Source: Gramella sp. Hel_I_59
GTDB taxonomy: Bacteria > Bacteroidota > Bacteroidia > Flavobacteriales > Flavobacteriaceae
Direction of reading: 5' to 3'
Length of the DNA stretch: 64,000 bases
Assembly: GCF_006714895.1 (NCBI RefSeq)
Contig: NZ_VFME01000001.1
Coordinates: 1,736,001 to 1,800,000, forward strand
The translations under genes were made by a program, and so were the position numbers. The notes under the pieces are model-generated. The model was not told the origin of the DNA, searched no databases, and was given only the letters and a program-made list of their open reading frames with translations. Below, in pieces: positions 18,416 to 25,332 of the stretch (position 1 is the stretch's first letter; each line of letters starts with the position of its first letter).

Positions 18416-18448
18416 TTTGCATTTCTCAAATTTAAGTTGCTATATTTG
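18416..18448 (+). promoter_or_regulatory. Promoter of the ECF sigma factor gene
   Basis: TTTG (18416-18419) and TATATTTG (18441-18448) with a 21-nt spacer fully match the Bacteroidota promoter consensus. Transcription should start near 18455, giving an unusually long leader of about 92 nt before the ATG at 18547. Confidence 0.7.
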
Positions 18449-18481
18449 GTGCATAACCAAAATTCATACGCCTATAAAGCA

Positions 18482-18544
18482 CAGTTACTTTTAAACTCTA
18501 AATAACCTAACCTCAGGATCTGTTCCTGAAATTTAAAGTAACTG
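18482..18544 (+). promoter_or_regulatory. Structured 5' leader of the sigma factor gene
   Basis: CAGTTACTTTTAAA (18482-18495) can pair with TTTAAAGTAACTG (18532-18544): 13 bp with one bulged base. The enclosed loop contains a second hairpin, TCAGGA (18513-18518) with TCCTGA (18524-18529). The outer stem ends two bases before the ATG at 18547, so the ribosome-binding region would be closed when folded. A translational control element is inferred. No ligand or trans-acting partner is known. Confidence 0.55.
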
Positions 18545-18546
18545 GT

Positions 18547-19131
18547 ATGAATAACACTAAGGTCACCGATGCCTCACTTGTACGTGATTATCTGGAAGGA
18601 AACGAGAACGCGCTAGGAACACTTATTAGCCGTCACCAACAAAGAATTTACAGTTTTATTTACTCAAAGGTCTATGATAAAGATATTTCTGAAGATATTT
18701 TTCAGGATACTTTCATTAAAGTGATTCGTACTCTAAAGCGAGGTAAGTATAACGAGGAAGGTAAATTTCTTCCGTGGGTAATGCGAATTGCACATAACCT
18801 TGTCATTGATCATTTCCGAAGAAATAAGAGAATGCCCAAATTTGACAATAGTGGGGATTTCAATATTTTCTCCGTACTAAGCGATGGTGATCTAAATGCA
18901 GAAACCCAGATTATCAAGGATCAAATCGAGTCAGACGTTCAGGAACTTATTAAAGAGCTTCCGGAGGATCAATTGGAGGTCCTTACTATGAGGATTTATA
19001 AAGACATGAGTTTCAAGGAGATTTCAGATCGAACAGGAGTTAGTATTAATACCGCTTTAGGTAGAATGCGTTACGCTTTGATCAATCTTAGAAAGATCAT
19101 TGAGAAACGAAATTTGATCTTAACAAACTAA
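18547..19131 (+). CDS. RNA polymerase sigma-70 factor, ECF type
   Basis: A 194-aa ECF sigma factor. Region 2 includes DISEDIFQDTFIKVIRTL and FLPWVMRIAHNLVIDHFRR (core binding and -10 recognition). Region 4 has LPEDQLEVLTMRIYKDMSFKEI with a helix-turn-helix ending SINTALGRMRYAL. No anti-sigma factor gene is adjacent. The following gene is a conserved-looking 50-aa protein that could be a partner. This sigma next to uvrA is, from memory, conserved in Flavobacteriaceae. The regulon is unknown. The mRNA leader is long and can fold over the start codon, suggesting control of its translation. Confidence 0.93.
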   Translation: MNNTKVTDASLVRDYLEGNENALGTLISRHQQRIYSFIYSKVYDKDISEDIFQDTFIKVIRTLKRGKYNEEGKFLPWVMRIAHNLVIDHFRRNKRMPKFDNSGDFNIFSVLSDGDLNAETQIIKDQIESDVQELIKELPEDQLEVLTMRIYKDMSFKEISDRTGVSINTALGRMRYALINLRKIIEKRNLILTN

Positions 19132-19153
19132 TTTCGCAATATTATGAAGTAAA

Positions 19154-19188
19154 TGCCGTTAATTTATAAATACCAAAAAATAACGGCA
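19154..19188 (+). promoter_or_regulatory. Inverted repeat abutting the start codon of the 50-aa gene
   Basis: TGCCGTTA (19154-19161) and TAACGGCA (19181-19188) form a perfect 8-bp stem with a 19-nt AT-rich loop, ending one base before the ATG at 19190. There is no T tract, so it is not a normal terminator. It may control translation, or be a protein-binding palindrome. Confidence 0.5.
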
Positions 19189-19189
19189 C

Positions 19190-19342
19190 ATGGGGAAACT
19201 CTACTTTAAAAAACCTTCGAAAGAAGAAAAAAATGTTCAACCACGTCCAGCAAAGGAAACGATTGAGTTTTTGCTCAGTTATTCCAAAGCCCTAAACGTT
19301 GTGGAATATCGAAACATGAAGTTTGAAACACTTCTGAACTAA
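19190..19342 (+). CDS. Small hypothetical protein downstream of the sigma factor
   Basis: A 50-aa open frame (MGKLYFKKPSKEEKNVQPRP at the start, ending in ...YRNMKFETLLN), 58 nt after the sigma stop. The first 20 residues are Lys-rich. The rest is predicted helical with ETIEFLLSYSKALNVVEY. There are no membrane segments or cysteines. Support for coding: an ATG start, a full frame ending just before a strong terminator, and a size and position that match small proteins I recall after this sigma gene in other flavobacteria. It may be a regulator or accessory of the sigma factor, but this is only suggested by position. Confidence 0.7.
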   Translation: MGKLYFKKPSKEEKNVQPRPAKETIEFLLSYSKALNVVEYRNMKFETLLN

Positions 19343-19345
19343 ACA

Positions 19346-19378
19346 AAAACCTGTCATTACTGGCAGGTTTTATTTTTT
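19346..19378. terminator. Bidirectional terminator between the 50-aa gene and nth
   Basis: AAAACCTG (19346-19353) pairs with CAGGTTTT (19364-19371), followed by a T-rich run on the plus strand and a T run on the minus strand after nth. Confidence 0.85.
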
Positions 19379-20029
19379 TAACTTCTTATTATATTCGGCA
19401 ATTACACTTTTTCTACCAATCGTTTTAGTGATAATATCCTTATCCAGGTTCCAGGCGCGTGCCGGAGAATACTGTCTCCCATACCAGATTATTTGCAAAT
19501 GAAGTCGATTCCAGAGATCTTCAGGAAAAAGTCTTTTTGCATCCTTTTCTGTTTGCACCACGTTTTTTCCGTTCGTAAGATTCCAGCGATACATAAGTCT
19601 GTGAATATGCGTGTCAACTGGAAAAGCAGGAATATTAAACGCCTGTGCTACTACTACACTGGCAGTTTTGTGACCTACCGCAGGAAGTTCTTCCAGAGCT
19701 TCTATACTTTTTGGCACCTGTCCATTGTACTTATCCAGAAGAATATGGGAAAGCCCATGTATGCCTTTGGACTTCATGGGAGAAAGCCCAACAGGTCTGA
19801 TAATATCTCTAATCTCTTCTATGCTTAATTTCACCATTTTCTCAGGAGTATCTGCGATCTCAAAAAGTATAGGAGTGATTTGATTGACTTTCACATCGGT
19901 GCTTTGAGCAGAAAGCAACACAGCGATCAATAAGGTATAAGGATCTTTATGATCTAAGGGAATTGGAATTTCAGGATAAATTTCATTTAGAGTATCAATT
20001 ACAAACTGAACCTTTTCCTTTTTGGTCAT
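19370..20029 (-). CDS. nth: Endonuclease III-like DNA glycosylase without iron-sulfur cysteines
   Basis: A 219-aa protein of the HhH-GPD family, base-excision repair glycosylase/AP lyase. The helix-hairpin-helix LPAVGHKTASVV holds the catalytic lysine (K121), and FPVDTHIHRL the catalytic aspartate (D139), equal to K120 and D138 of E. coli Nth. The C-terminus, where E. coli has the C-X6-C-X2-C-X5-C [4Fe-4S] motif, reads YGRQYSPARAWNLDKDIITK. There is no cysteine anywhere in the protein, so the cluster must be absent. Expected to act on oxidised pyrimidines. Divergent from bcp with a 31-nt gap. Confidence 0.92.
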   Translation of the reverse strand: MTKKEKVQFVIDTLNEIYPEIPIPLDHKDPYTLLIAVLLSAQSTDVKVNQITPILFEIADTPEKMVKLSIEEIRDIIRPVGLSPMKSKGIHGLSHILLDKYNGQVPKSIEALEELPAVGHKTASVVVAQAFNIPAFPVDTHIHRLMYRWNLTNGKNVVQTEKDAKRLFPEDLWNRLHLQIIWYGRQYSPARAWNLDKDIITKTIGRKSVIAEYNKKLKK

Positions 20030-20046
20030 AAAGCTTTATTTTTAAG

Positions 20047-20054
20047 CAAAAGTA
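20047..20054 (-). promoter_or_regulatory. Candidate -7 promoter element for nth
   Basis: TACTTTTG on the minus strand, 17 nt before the nth start, in the narrow divergent space shared with bcp. Confidence 0.5.
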
Positions 20055-20060
20055 AGAATT

Positions 20061-20513
20061 ATGACAACATTAAAAGCAGGGGATAAGGCTCCCGATTTTA
20101 AAGCTGAAGATCAGGACGGGAACACGATAAGCTTAAGCGATTATAAAGGAAAAAAGCTGGTATTATTTTTCTACCCAAAAGCGAGCACGCCTGGTTGTAC
20201 TGCGGAAGCTTGTAATTTAAGTGATAATTATGAAGCGATGAGTGCCAAAGGTTATGACATTCTGGGCGTTAGCGCTGACTCAAAGAAAAGGCAGCAAAAC
20301 TTCAGAAATAAGTATGATTTTAAATATCCATTACTTGCAGATGAGGAAAAGGAAGTGATCGAAGCTTACGGAGTTTGGGGACCCAAGAAATTTATGGGAA
20401 AAGAATACGAAGGCATTCACCGAACCACTTTTATTATTGATGAACAAGGAATGATCGAAGAGGTAATTCAGAAGGTGAAAACCAAGGCTCATGCAGAGCA
20501 AATCATGGAGTAA
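20061..20513 (+). CDS. bcp: Thioredoxin-dependent thiol peroxidase (Bcp/PrxQ)
   Basis: A 150-aa atypical 2-Cys peroxiredoxin. The motif YPKASTPGCTAEACNLSD contains the peroxidatic cysteine (C47) and a resolving cysteine five residues later, as in the PrxQ group. It reduces hydrogen peroxide and organic hydroperoxides in the cytoplasm with electrons from thioredoxin. Full length, with the C-terminal helix KTKAHAEQIME. Convergent with the DUF4258-like gene, with a shared hairpin after the stop. Confidence 0.95.
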   Translation: MTTLKAGDKAPDFKAEDQDGNTISLSDYKGKKLVLFFYPKASTPGCTAEACNLSDNYEAMSAKGYDILGVSADSKKRQQNFRNKYDFKYPLLADEEKEVIEAYGVWGPKKFMGKEYEGIHRTTFIIDEQGMIEEVIQKVKTKAHAEQIME

Positions 20514-20520
20514 TATAGGA

Positions 20521-20552
20521 AGCGGTCGATTTATTCGGCCGTTCTTATTTTT
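20521..20552. terminator. Probable shared terminator of bcp and the DUF4258-like gene
   Basis: AGCGGTCGA (20521-20529) pairs with TCGGCCGTT (20535-20543) using two G-U pairs, followed by CTTATTTTT. It overlaps the last codons of the minus-strand gene. Confidence 0.55.
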
Positions 20553-20911
20553 ACTTTCTGAATCGTAGCAACACTATCACAATTCTGTATTCTGAATTCT
20601 AATTCTTCAGTTTCACGTGTTCCAGTAACATAATAGATATTGCAAGGTTTCGCATCAGTATCACTTAAGTTAAAATCTACGTCCCCCTTTTCAAGTACTT
20701 CAGAAATATAGGAGGTGTCAATTTCGCGATCCATGAAAAAACTCAAAGATTCTTTGGACCACTTTCTCTCTTTGATCTTAATATTTTTCAGCACACGTGC
20801 ATTTGGGGAGTAATCGCAGGAAGCTTTTTTACCACCCAGAAAAAATATTAATAGTACAATTCCGAAGAATAGTCCGACGCCAAAATAGCCAAAGCGATGT
20901 ATAAGTTTCAT
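20531..20911 (-). CDS. Small membrane-anchored protein, DUF4258-like
   Basis: 126 aa with one N-terminal hydrophobic helix (about residues 8-28, GVGLFFGIVLLIFFLGG) and a periplasmic domain with three cysteines. The block CDYSPNARVLKNIKIKERKWS resembles proteins annotated DUF4258 next to alanine dehydrogenase in flavobacteria. The DUF assignment is from memory and uncertain. The start codon is only 3 nt after the ald stop, so both genes are probably co-transcribed. Function unknown. Confidence 0.75.
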   Translation of the reverse strand: MKLIHRFGYFGVGLFFGIVLLIFFLGGKKASCDYSPNARVLKNIKIKERKWSKESLSFFMDREIDTSYISEVLEKGDVDFNLSDTDAKPCNIYYVTGTRETEELEFRIQNCDSVATIQKVKIRTAE

Positions 20912-20914
20912 TAA

Positions 20915-22117
20915 TTAGAAAATCAGGAGATTTATATCACGGTAAGAAAGATTGAACCATTCTGCTATCGACTTGTTGGTCAAAATTCCGTGGTAAAAAT
21001 ACAAACCATTACGTAAACCGCGATCAAATCTTAGAGTATTTTCCAGGCCACCTTCTTCACCAATATGTAATAAATACGGGGTGAAAATATTACTTATCGA
21101 AAGCGAACTCGTTCTGGCGTATCTAGATGGAATATTAGGAACACAGTAGTGAATGACATTATGCTTTTTGAAAATTGGTTCATCATGGCTTGTGATCTCG
21201 CTGGTTTCCACACAACCTCCCATATCGATGCTTACATCAATGATCACAGCGCCTCTTTTCATACTTTGTACCATGTTATCGGTAATGAGCACGGGACTTC
21301 GATCCTTTCCACGAACGGCACCAATCACCACATCCGCACGTTTTAAAGCTTTAGATAAATTTTTAGGCTGAATGGTACTGGTGTAAAATGTATTAGTAAG
21401 ATTCGCCTGAATATTACGAAGTTTTGTGAGGGAAGAATCAAATACTTTGACGCTGGCACCCAGACCAATAGCCGATCTGGTCGCAAACTCACCTACGGTA
21501 CCTGCGCCAATGATAACTACTTCAACAGGTGGTACACCACTTATATTACCAAACATGAGTCCGTTTCCATCAGCGTGATTACTCATGATCTCTGAAGCGA
21601 TGAGGACAGAAGCAGTTCCTGCAATCTCGCTCAATGCTCGCACAATAGGGTAGGAACCATCATCATCCCGAATGAATTCGAAGCCAAGCGCGGTAATTCT
21701 TTTCTCTGCCAGCTTCTGAAAATACTCTTTACACTGAGTTTTAATTTGCAGCGCAGAAATTATGGTTGTTTGCGGATTAATATTTTCGAGTTCCTCCAGA
21801 GATGGCGGCTCTATTTTCAAGATGGTAGGGCAGGAGAATACTTTGCGAGTATCTTTCGTGATTTCAGCTCCGGCGTCTGAATAATCTTTGTCGCTAAAGC
21901 GTGCCCACTTCCCGGCACCGGATTCTATCATGACGCGATGTCCATGTGCGGTGATGGCTGCAACAGCATCAGGACTTAAACAAATCCTTTTTTCCTGGTA
22001 AGCAGTCTCTTTTGGAATTCCTATGAATAATTCACCCTTTTTCTTGTAGATCTCAAGAGTTTCTTCCTGCGGAATTAGTTGTTCTTTAGTAAAAGGTGAA
22101 ACCTGCTGTTTGCCCAT
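20915..22117 (-). CDS. ald: Alanine dehydrogenase
   Basis: A 400-aa protein of the alanine dehydrogenase/pyridine nucleotide transhydrogenase family, which interconverts L-alanine and pyruvate plus ammonia with NAD. The N-terminal domain has the substrate block IGIPKETAYQEKRICLSP. The Rossmann domain shows VVIIGAGTVGEFATRSA, and VIHYCVPNIPSRYARTSS matches the family's C-terminal catalytic region. It is somewhat longer than the ~370 aa of Bacillus Ald because of an N-terminal extension of about 25 residues, typical for Bacteroidota. It is followed by the small DUF4258-like gene in the same transcript. Confidence 0.9.
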   Translation of the reverse strand: MGKQQVSPFTKEQLIPQEETLEIYKKKGELFIGIPKETAYQEKRICLSPDAVAAITAHGHRVMIESGAGKWARFSDKDYSDAGAEITKDTRKVFSCPTILKIEPPSLEELENINPQTTIISALQIKTQCKEYFQKLAEKRITALGFEFIRDDDGSYPIVRALSEIAGTASVLIASEIMSNHADGNGLMFGNISGVPPVEVVIIGAGTVGEFATRSAIGLGASVKVFDSSLTKLRNIQANLTNTFYTSTIQPKNLSKALKRADVVIGAVRGKDRSPVLITDNMVQSMKRGAVIIDVSIDMGGCVETSEITSHDEPIFKKHNVIHYCVPNIPSRYARTSSLSISNIFTPYLLHIGEEGGLENTLRFDRGLRNGLYFYHGILTNKSIAEWFNLSYRDINLLIF

Positions 22118-22172
22118 AGTTATTGGTTAAAGCAGTTAAATTACAATTTAAAATGGAATTGAAAAGTATAAA

Positions 22173-22772
22173 CTAAAGTTTACGGTAGTAGTCTTCCACA
22201 AGTACATTGGAATGTTCGATATTCTCATCATTTTCTTGAAAATCCTTGATTTCCATACGATCTTTGTCGGAAATGTTGGAAAATACTGATACTTCTGTTT
22301 CATCTAATTCGGATAGGTCATAACCGTAAACACGATCAAATATTTTGACTCTTATTAAATAAACGATGGATAATATAGCTATGAAAAAAGGAGCCAAATA
22401 TATTAATTGGTTAATGTCGATATAATCTGTTCTCAAATATACATCATCATAGAATGTACCTACTAATTGAAATGTATACATACCTATTGGCACAAGTATT
22501 ACATGATACCACCAATGCTTACAAGTGAAAAACCAGATTAATAATAAAAATAAAGGCGTTATTTTTCCAAAATATGTCCAAGCAGCTGTCATGACATCCT
22601 CATAATATTTACTTTCATATGTAAATAAAAAATTTTCCCAAACGGGTCCGTTAGGGAAAATTTCGTATATGTAGAATAAATATGGTGAAAATGCTATTGC
22701 GATAGCAATAATACTACCCGTGAGTAGGTATCCTGATCTTTGATTTTTGAACAGCTTGTTCCTTGATCTCAT
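22173..22772 (-). CDS. Hypothetical four-helix membrane protein
   Basis: 199 aa, not recognised as a named family. About four transmembrane segments are seen: GYLLTGSIIAIAIAFSPYLF, ITPLFLLLIWFF, WWYHVILVPIGMYTF and LIYLAPFFIAILSIVYLI. The C-terminal cytoplasmic tail is acidic (DLSELDETEVSVFSN...). The N-terminus is basic (MRSRNKLFKNQRS). Its start lies inside the preceding small secreted-peptide gene (59-nt overlap in another frame), which suggests translational coupling. No charged catalytic motif was seen. Confidence 0.7.
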   Translation of the reverse strand: MRSRNKLFKNQRSGYLLTGSIIAIAIAFSPYLFYIYEIFPNGPVWENFLFTYESKYYEDVMTAAWTYFGKITPLFLLLIWFFTCKHWWYHVILVPIGMYTFQLVGTFYDDVYLRTDYIDINQLIYLAPFFIAILSIVYLIRVKIFDRVYGYDLSELDETEVSVFSNISDKDRMEIKDFQENDENIEHSNVLVEDYYRKL

Positions 22773-22860
22773 CTTTATTAATATCGTTATCTGAAGTTGA
22801 AGTTACAAAAAAACTTGCTCCAAAAATTGCTGCTGCGAAAAGTACTGCTTTAAGTTTCAT
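22714..22860 (-). CDS. Small secreted peptide, 48 aa
   Basis: A short frame starting at ATG 22860 encodes a signal-peptide-like N-terminus (MKLKAVLFAAAIFGASFFVT) followed by STSDNDINKDEIKEQAVQKS and the end KIRIPTHG. From memory, similar peptides with an N-terminal MKLK and a C-terminal 'IPTNG' type ending occur in Flavobacteriaceae without assigned function. A -7 element (TATGTTTG, minus strand) lies at 22902-22909, consistent with this start rather than the longer frame. The 3' end overlaps the start of the membrane protein gene by 59 nt. Confidence 0.65.
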   Translation of the reverse strand: MKLKAVLFAAAIFGASFFVTSTSDNDINKDEIKEQAVQKSKIRIPTHG

Positions 22861-22901
22861 AATATAAGATTTTAATATGGTTGTTTCGTTTTGTTCTGAG
22901 A

Positions 22902-22909
22902 CAAACATA
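22902..22909 (-). promoter_or_regulatory. Candidate -7 promoter element for the small secreted peptide operon
   Basis: TATGTTTG on the minus strand, about 42 nt before the ATG at 22860. -33 box not clear. Confidence 0.5.
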
Positions 22910-22946
22910 GAACAACTTAAAATCCTGTGGGTTAAAACATTAATCG

Positions 22947-22954
22947 TACCTTTG
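22947..22954 (+). promoter_or_regulatory. Orphan -7-like element on the plus strand
   Basis: TACCTTTG in a strong Bacteroidota-type context (followed by CGACC), but no gene starts downstream on this strand before tsaE, which is antisense. It may drive a small RNA, be a relic, or be a chance match. Confidence 0.3.
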
Positions 22955-23139
22955 CGACCTTTTTCAAGGCACAAAATACCCGAAAAATCGCATAAAAAAC
23001 TTTAAATATGTTAGTTTAAATCTGTTTATAAATCGTTTAACGAATATAAATTAATAAATCAGGTTTATAAAATATCTACAAAAGTAATAATATTCTTACA
23101 AACAATAATTAGTGTCAAATCGTCGAAATTTTGATTTCG

Positions 23140-23544
23140 TTAACTTAACTTTAACAATCTTGAATTCTCTGAAACTACCTGAAGATGCACTTTTTGATGA
23201 TCATCACTAAGTAGTTTCCCTACTTTTTGTGGCCATTCAACTAAATTCCATGCTCCAGAATCCAGGTAATCTTCAAATCCAATATCTAATGCTTCAATAT
23301 CTGATTCGATTCTATAAAAATCGAAATGATATACAGCACCCTGATCTGACTCGTAATGGTTAACTAAGGAAAACGTTGGACTGGAAACGGCGTCTTTAAC
23401 GCCTAGTGCTTTGGATAACTCCTTAATTAGAGTCGTCTTGCCTGCACCCATCTCGCCGTAGAAGAGTAGTGTTTTACTCTTTGCATTACGTAGAATGTAA
23501 TCTACTGCGTGATCCAGTTCGTGAAGTTCGTAGGTTAACTCCAT
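23140..23544 (-). CDS. tsaE: tRNA threonylcarbamoyladenosine biosynthesis ATPase TsaE
   Basis: A 134-aa P-loop ATPase that works with TsaB, TsaC and TsaD to make t6A at position 37 of ANN-decoding tRNAs. Walker A is FYGEMGAGKTTLIKEL near residue 30. SSPTFSLVNHYE is the switch-like conserved block, and HFDFYRIESDIEALDIGFEDYL with WNLVEWPQK is the family's C-terminal signature. Full length. It lies downstream of porX on the same strand with a 129-bp gap, a neighbourhood I recall as common in Bacteroidota. Confidence 0.95.
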   Translation of the reverse strand: MELTYELHELDHAVDYILRNAKSKTLLFYGEMGAGKTTLIKELSKALGVKDAVSSPTFSLVNHYESDQGAVYHFDFYRIESDIEALDIGFEDYLDSGAWNLVEWPQKVGKLLSDDHQKVHLQVVSENSRLLKLS

Positions 23545-23673
23545 AAATTCAATATGTCAGATTTGGGATGATAAAGATATATAAAAAAAGGATATACTGC
23601 TGTATGTTTTTGATAATCAATTAAGTACAGCGTTACACTGTGTCGTTCAGCGTATAAAAACGTCGTTTATCGA

Positions 23674-25221
23674 TTATTTTGGGTTCAGGACTACAAATGG
23701 GATTACAACTTCTTCTAAGGAAATACCACCATGCTGATAAGTATTTCTATAATAACTTACGTAATGGTTGAAATTATTAGGATACGCAAAGAATAAATCC
23801 TCCTTTGCGAAAATATAAGAACTACTCATATTAATGGTTGGTAGATGAACCGACTTAGGATTCTCTATAGCAAATACCTCTTTCTTCTCGTAAGTCAGAC
23901 TTCTGCCTGTTTTGTATCTCAAATTTAAACTGGTGTTCTTATCACCAATGACCTTAGAAGGATTTTTTACGTTGATCGTTCCATGATCTGTTGTAATGAT
24001 CAATTTAAAGCCTTGTTGCTGTGCTTTTTGTATGATATCCAATAATGGTGAGTTTTTAAACCAACTCTGGGTTAAGCTCCGGTAAGACTTATCATTAGAA
24101 GCCAGCTCCTTAATCACTTCCATTTCAGTCTTGGAGTGAGAGAGCATGTCTACAAAATTGTAAACGACTACCGTTAGATCGTTGGATTTCTGACTTTTAA
24201 AATTATCTGCCAGCTTTCTTCCCGCTTTGAGACTTGTGATTTTATGATATTCGTACCTCAGGTCTTTTCCTAATCTCTTAAGCTGTTCCCTTAGAAAATC
24301 AGATTCGTGTAAATTTTTACCTCCTTCTTCAGTATCGTTCTTCCAGTATTCTGGGAAAAGTTTTTCCATTTCACTTGGCATCATTCCAGAGAAAATCGCA
24401 TTTCGGGCATATTGTGTTGCAGTTGGCAAAATACTGAAGTAAGCATCTTCTTTCTCCTTCTTATAATGTGTCGTTATAATTGGTTCCAGTGACTTCCATT
24501 GGTCATATCTTAAATTGTCAACCACAACCAGCAACGTTGGTTCTCCAGGTTTAATTTCTGGCAAAATCTTTTTCTTAAATAACGTATGAGACATCACTGG
24601 AGGCTCACCACCTTGCTGAAACCAATCTTCGTAATTCTTTGAAATGAATTTAAAGAACTGGTTATTTGCTTCCTGTTTTTGAGATTCCAGAATTTCGAAC
24701 ATACCAGAATCTTCAATTTCTTCTAACTGGATTTCCCAGTAGATCAATTTCTGATATAAGGATACCCATTCTTCGTAGGAATTCACCTGAGACAATTCCA
24801 TAGCAATTTTCCGAAACTCCTGCTGGTAGTTGGAAGTTGTCTTTTCAGAGATGAGTCGGGAGTGATCCAAGTTTTTCTTAAGACTCAATAATATCTGGTT
24901 AGGATTCACTGGTTTAATAAGGTAATCGGCGATCTTAGAACCAATCGCTTCTTCCATGATATACTCTTCCTCGCTTTTTGTGATCATGACCACCGGAACA
25001 GTTTCCCGACGCTCTTTAATTTCAGCAAGGGTTTCCAGACCAGTAAGTCCCGGCATATTTTCGTCCAGGAATATGATGTCAAAATTTTCTTCTTCGATGA
25101 GTTCAAGCGCTTCAGTTCCACTTTTACAGGTTTGAACCTCGTAGTTTTTCTTCTGAAGAAATAATATATGTGGTTTTAGCAGGTCAATTTCATCGTCGAC
25201 CCATAATATCTTTATCGTCAT
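23674..25221 (-). CDS. porX: PorX: response regulator with PglZ (alkaline phosphatase-like) effector domain
   Basis: 515 aa. The N-terminal receiver domain (residues 1-~125) has acidic residues in WVDDE, the phosphoacceptor Asp53 in IFLDENMPG and the conserved Lys in DYLIKPV. A helical linker leads to a PglZ-family domain (about 200-515) with VVVDNLRYDQW, VYNFVDMLSHS and ITTDHGTINV as metal-site motifs. This is the architecture of PorX, which regulates the type IX secretion system together with the histidine kinase PorY. Published work on PorX proteins reports zinc-dependent hydrolysis of oligonucleotides, including cyclic oligoadenylates. A T9SS type B cargo is encoded at 46.5 kb. No other T9SS components are in the window. 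Divergent from the HD-domain gene. Confidence 0.93.
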   Translation of the reverse strand: MTIKILWVDDEIDLLKPHILFLQKKNYEVQTCKSGTEALELIEEENFDIIFLDENMPGLTGLETLAEIKERRETVPVVMITKSEEEYIMEEAIGSKIADYLIKPVNPNQILLSLKKNLDHSRLISEKTTSNYQQEFRKIAMELSQVNSYEEWVSLYQKLIYWEIQLEEIEDSGMFEILESQKQEANNQFFKFISKNYEDWFQQGGEPPVMSHTLFKKKILPEIKPGEPTLLVVVDNLRYDQWKSLEPIITTHYKKEKEDAYFSILPTATQYARNAIFSGMMPSEMEKLFPEYWKNDTEEGGKNLHESDFLREQLKRLGKDLRYEYHKITSLKAGRKLADNFKSQKSNDLTVVVYNFVDMLSHSKTEMEVIKELASNDKSYRSLTQSWFKNSPLLDIIQKAQQQGFKLIITTDHGTINVKNPSKVIGDKNTSLNLRYKTGRSLTYEKKEVFAIENPKSVHLPTINMSSSYIFAKEDLFFAYPNNFNHYVSYYRNTYQHGGISLEEVVIPFVVLNPK

Positions 25222-25300
25222 AATTTTGATTATTTATGGCTTCCGAAGAGAACCATTATAATTGAAATAGAACTTATTACCGGGGCTAAGTTCATATATG

Positions 25301-25308
25301 TATCTTTG
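25301..25308 (+). promoter_or_regulatory. Candidate -7 promoter element deciding the TTG start of the HD gene
   Basis: TATCTTTG; transcription would start near 25315, so the coding region must begin after that. This fits the TTG at 25333. Confidence 0.55.
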
Positions 25309-25332
25309 TTTTGAACATTAGATTATAAAAGC

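Larger units (their letters stand above)
22861..23139. other. 279-bp AT-rich intergenic region
   Basis: The largest gap in the window. It holds the minus-strand promoter at 22902-22909 and, on the plus strand, an orphan TACCTTTG at 22947-22954 with no gene downstream on that strand before tsaE (antisense). The rest is very AT-rich, with the word GTTTATAAA occurring twice (around 23022 and 23061). No ORF, hairpin terminator or RNA family was recognised. Confidence 0.5.

Noticed and set aside
23674..25221. PglZ domain as part of a BREX phage-defence system
   Set aside because: The N-terminal receiver domain with D53 and the ~515-aa size fit PorX. No brxA-C, methylase or Lon-like genes are present.
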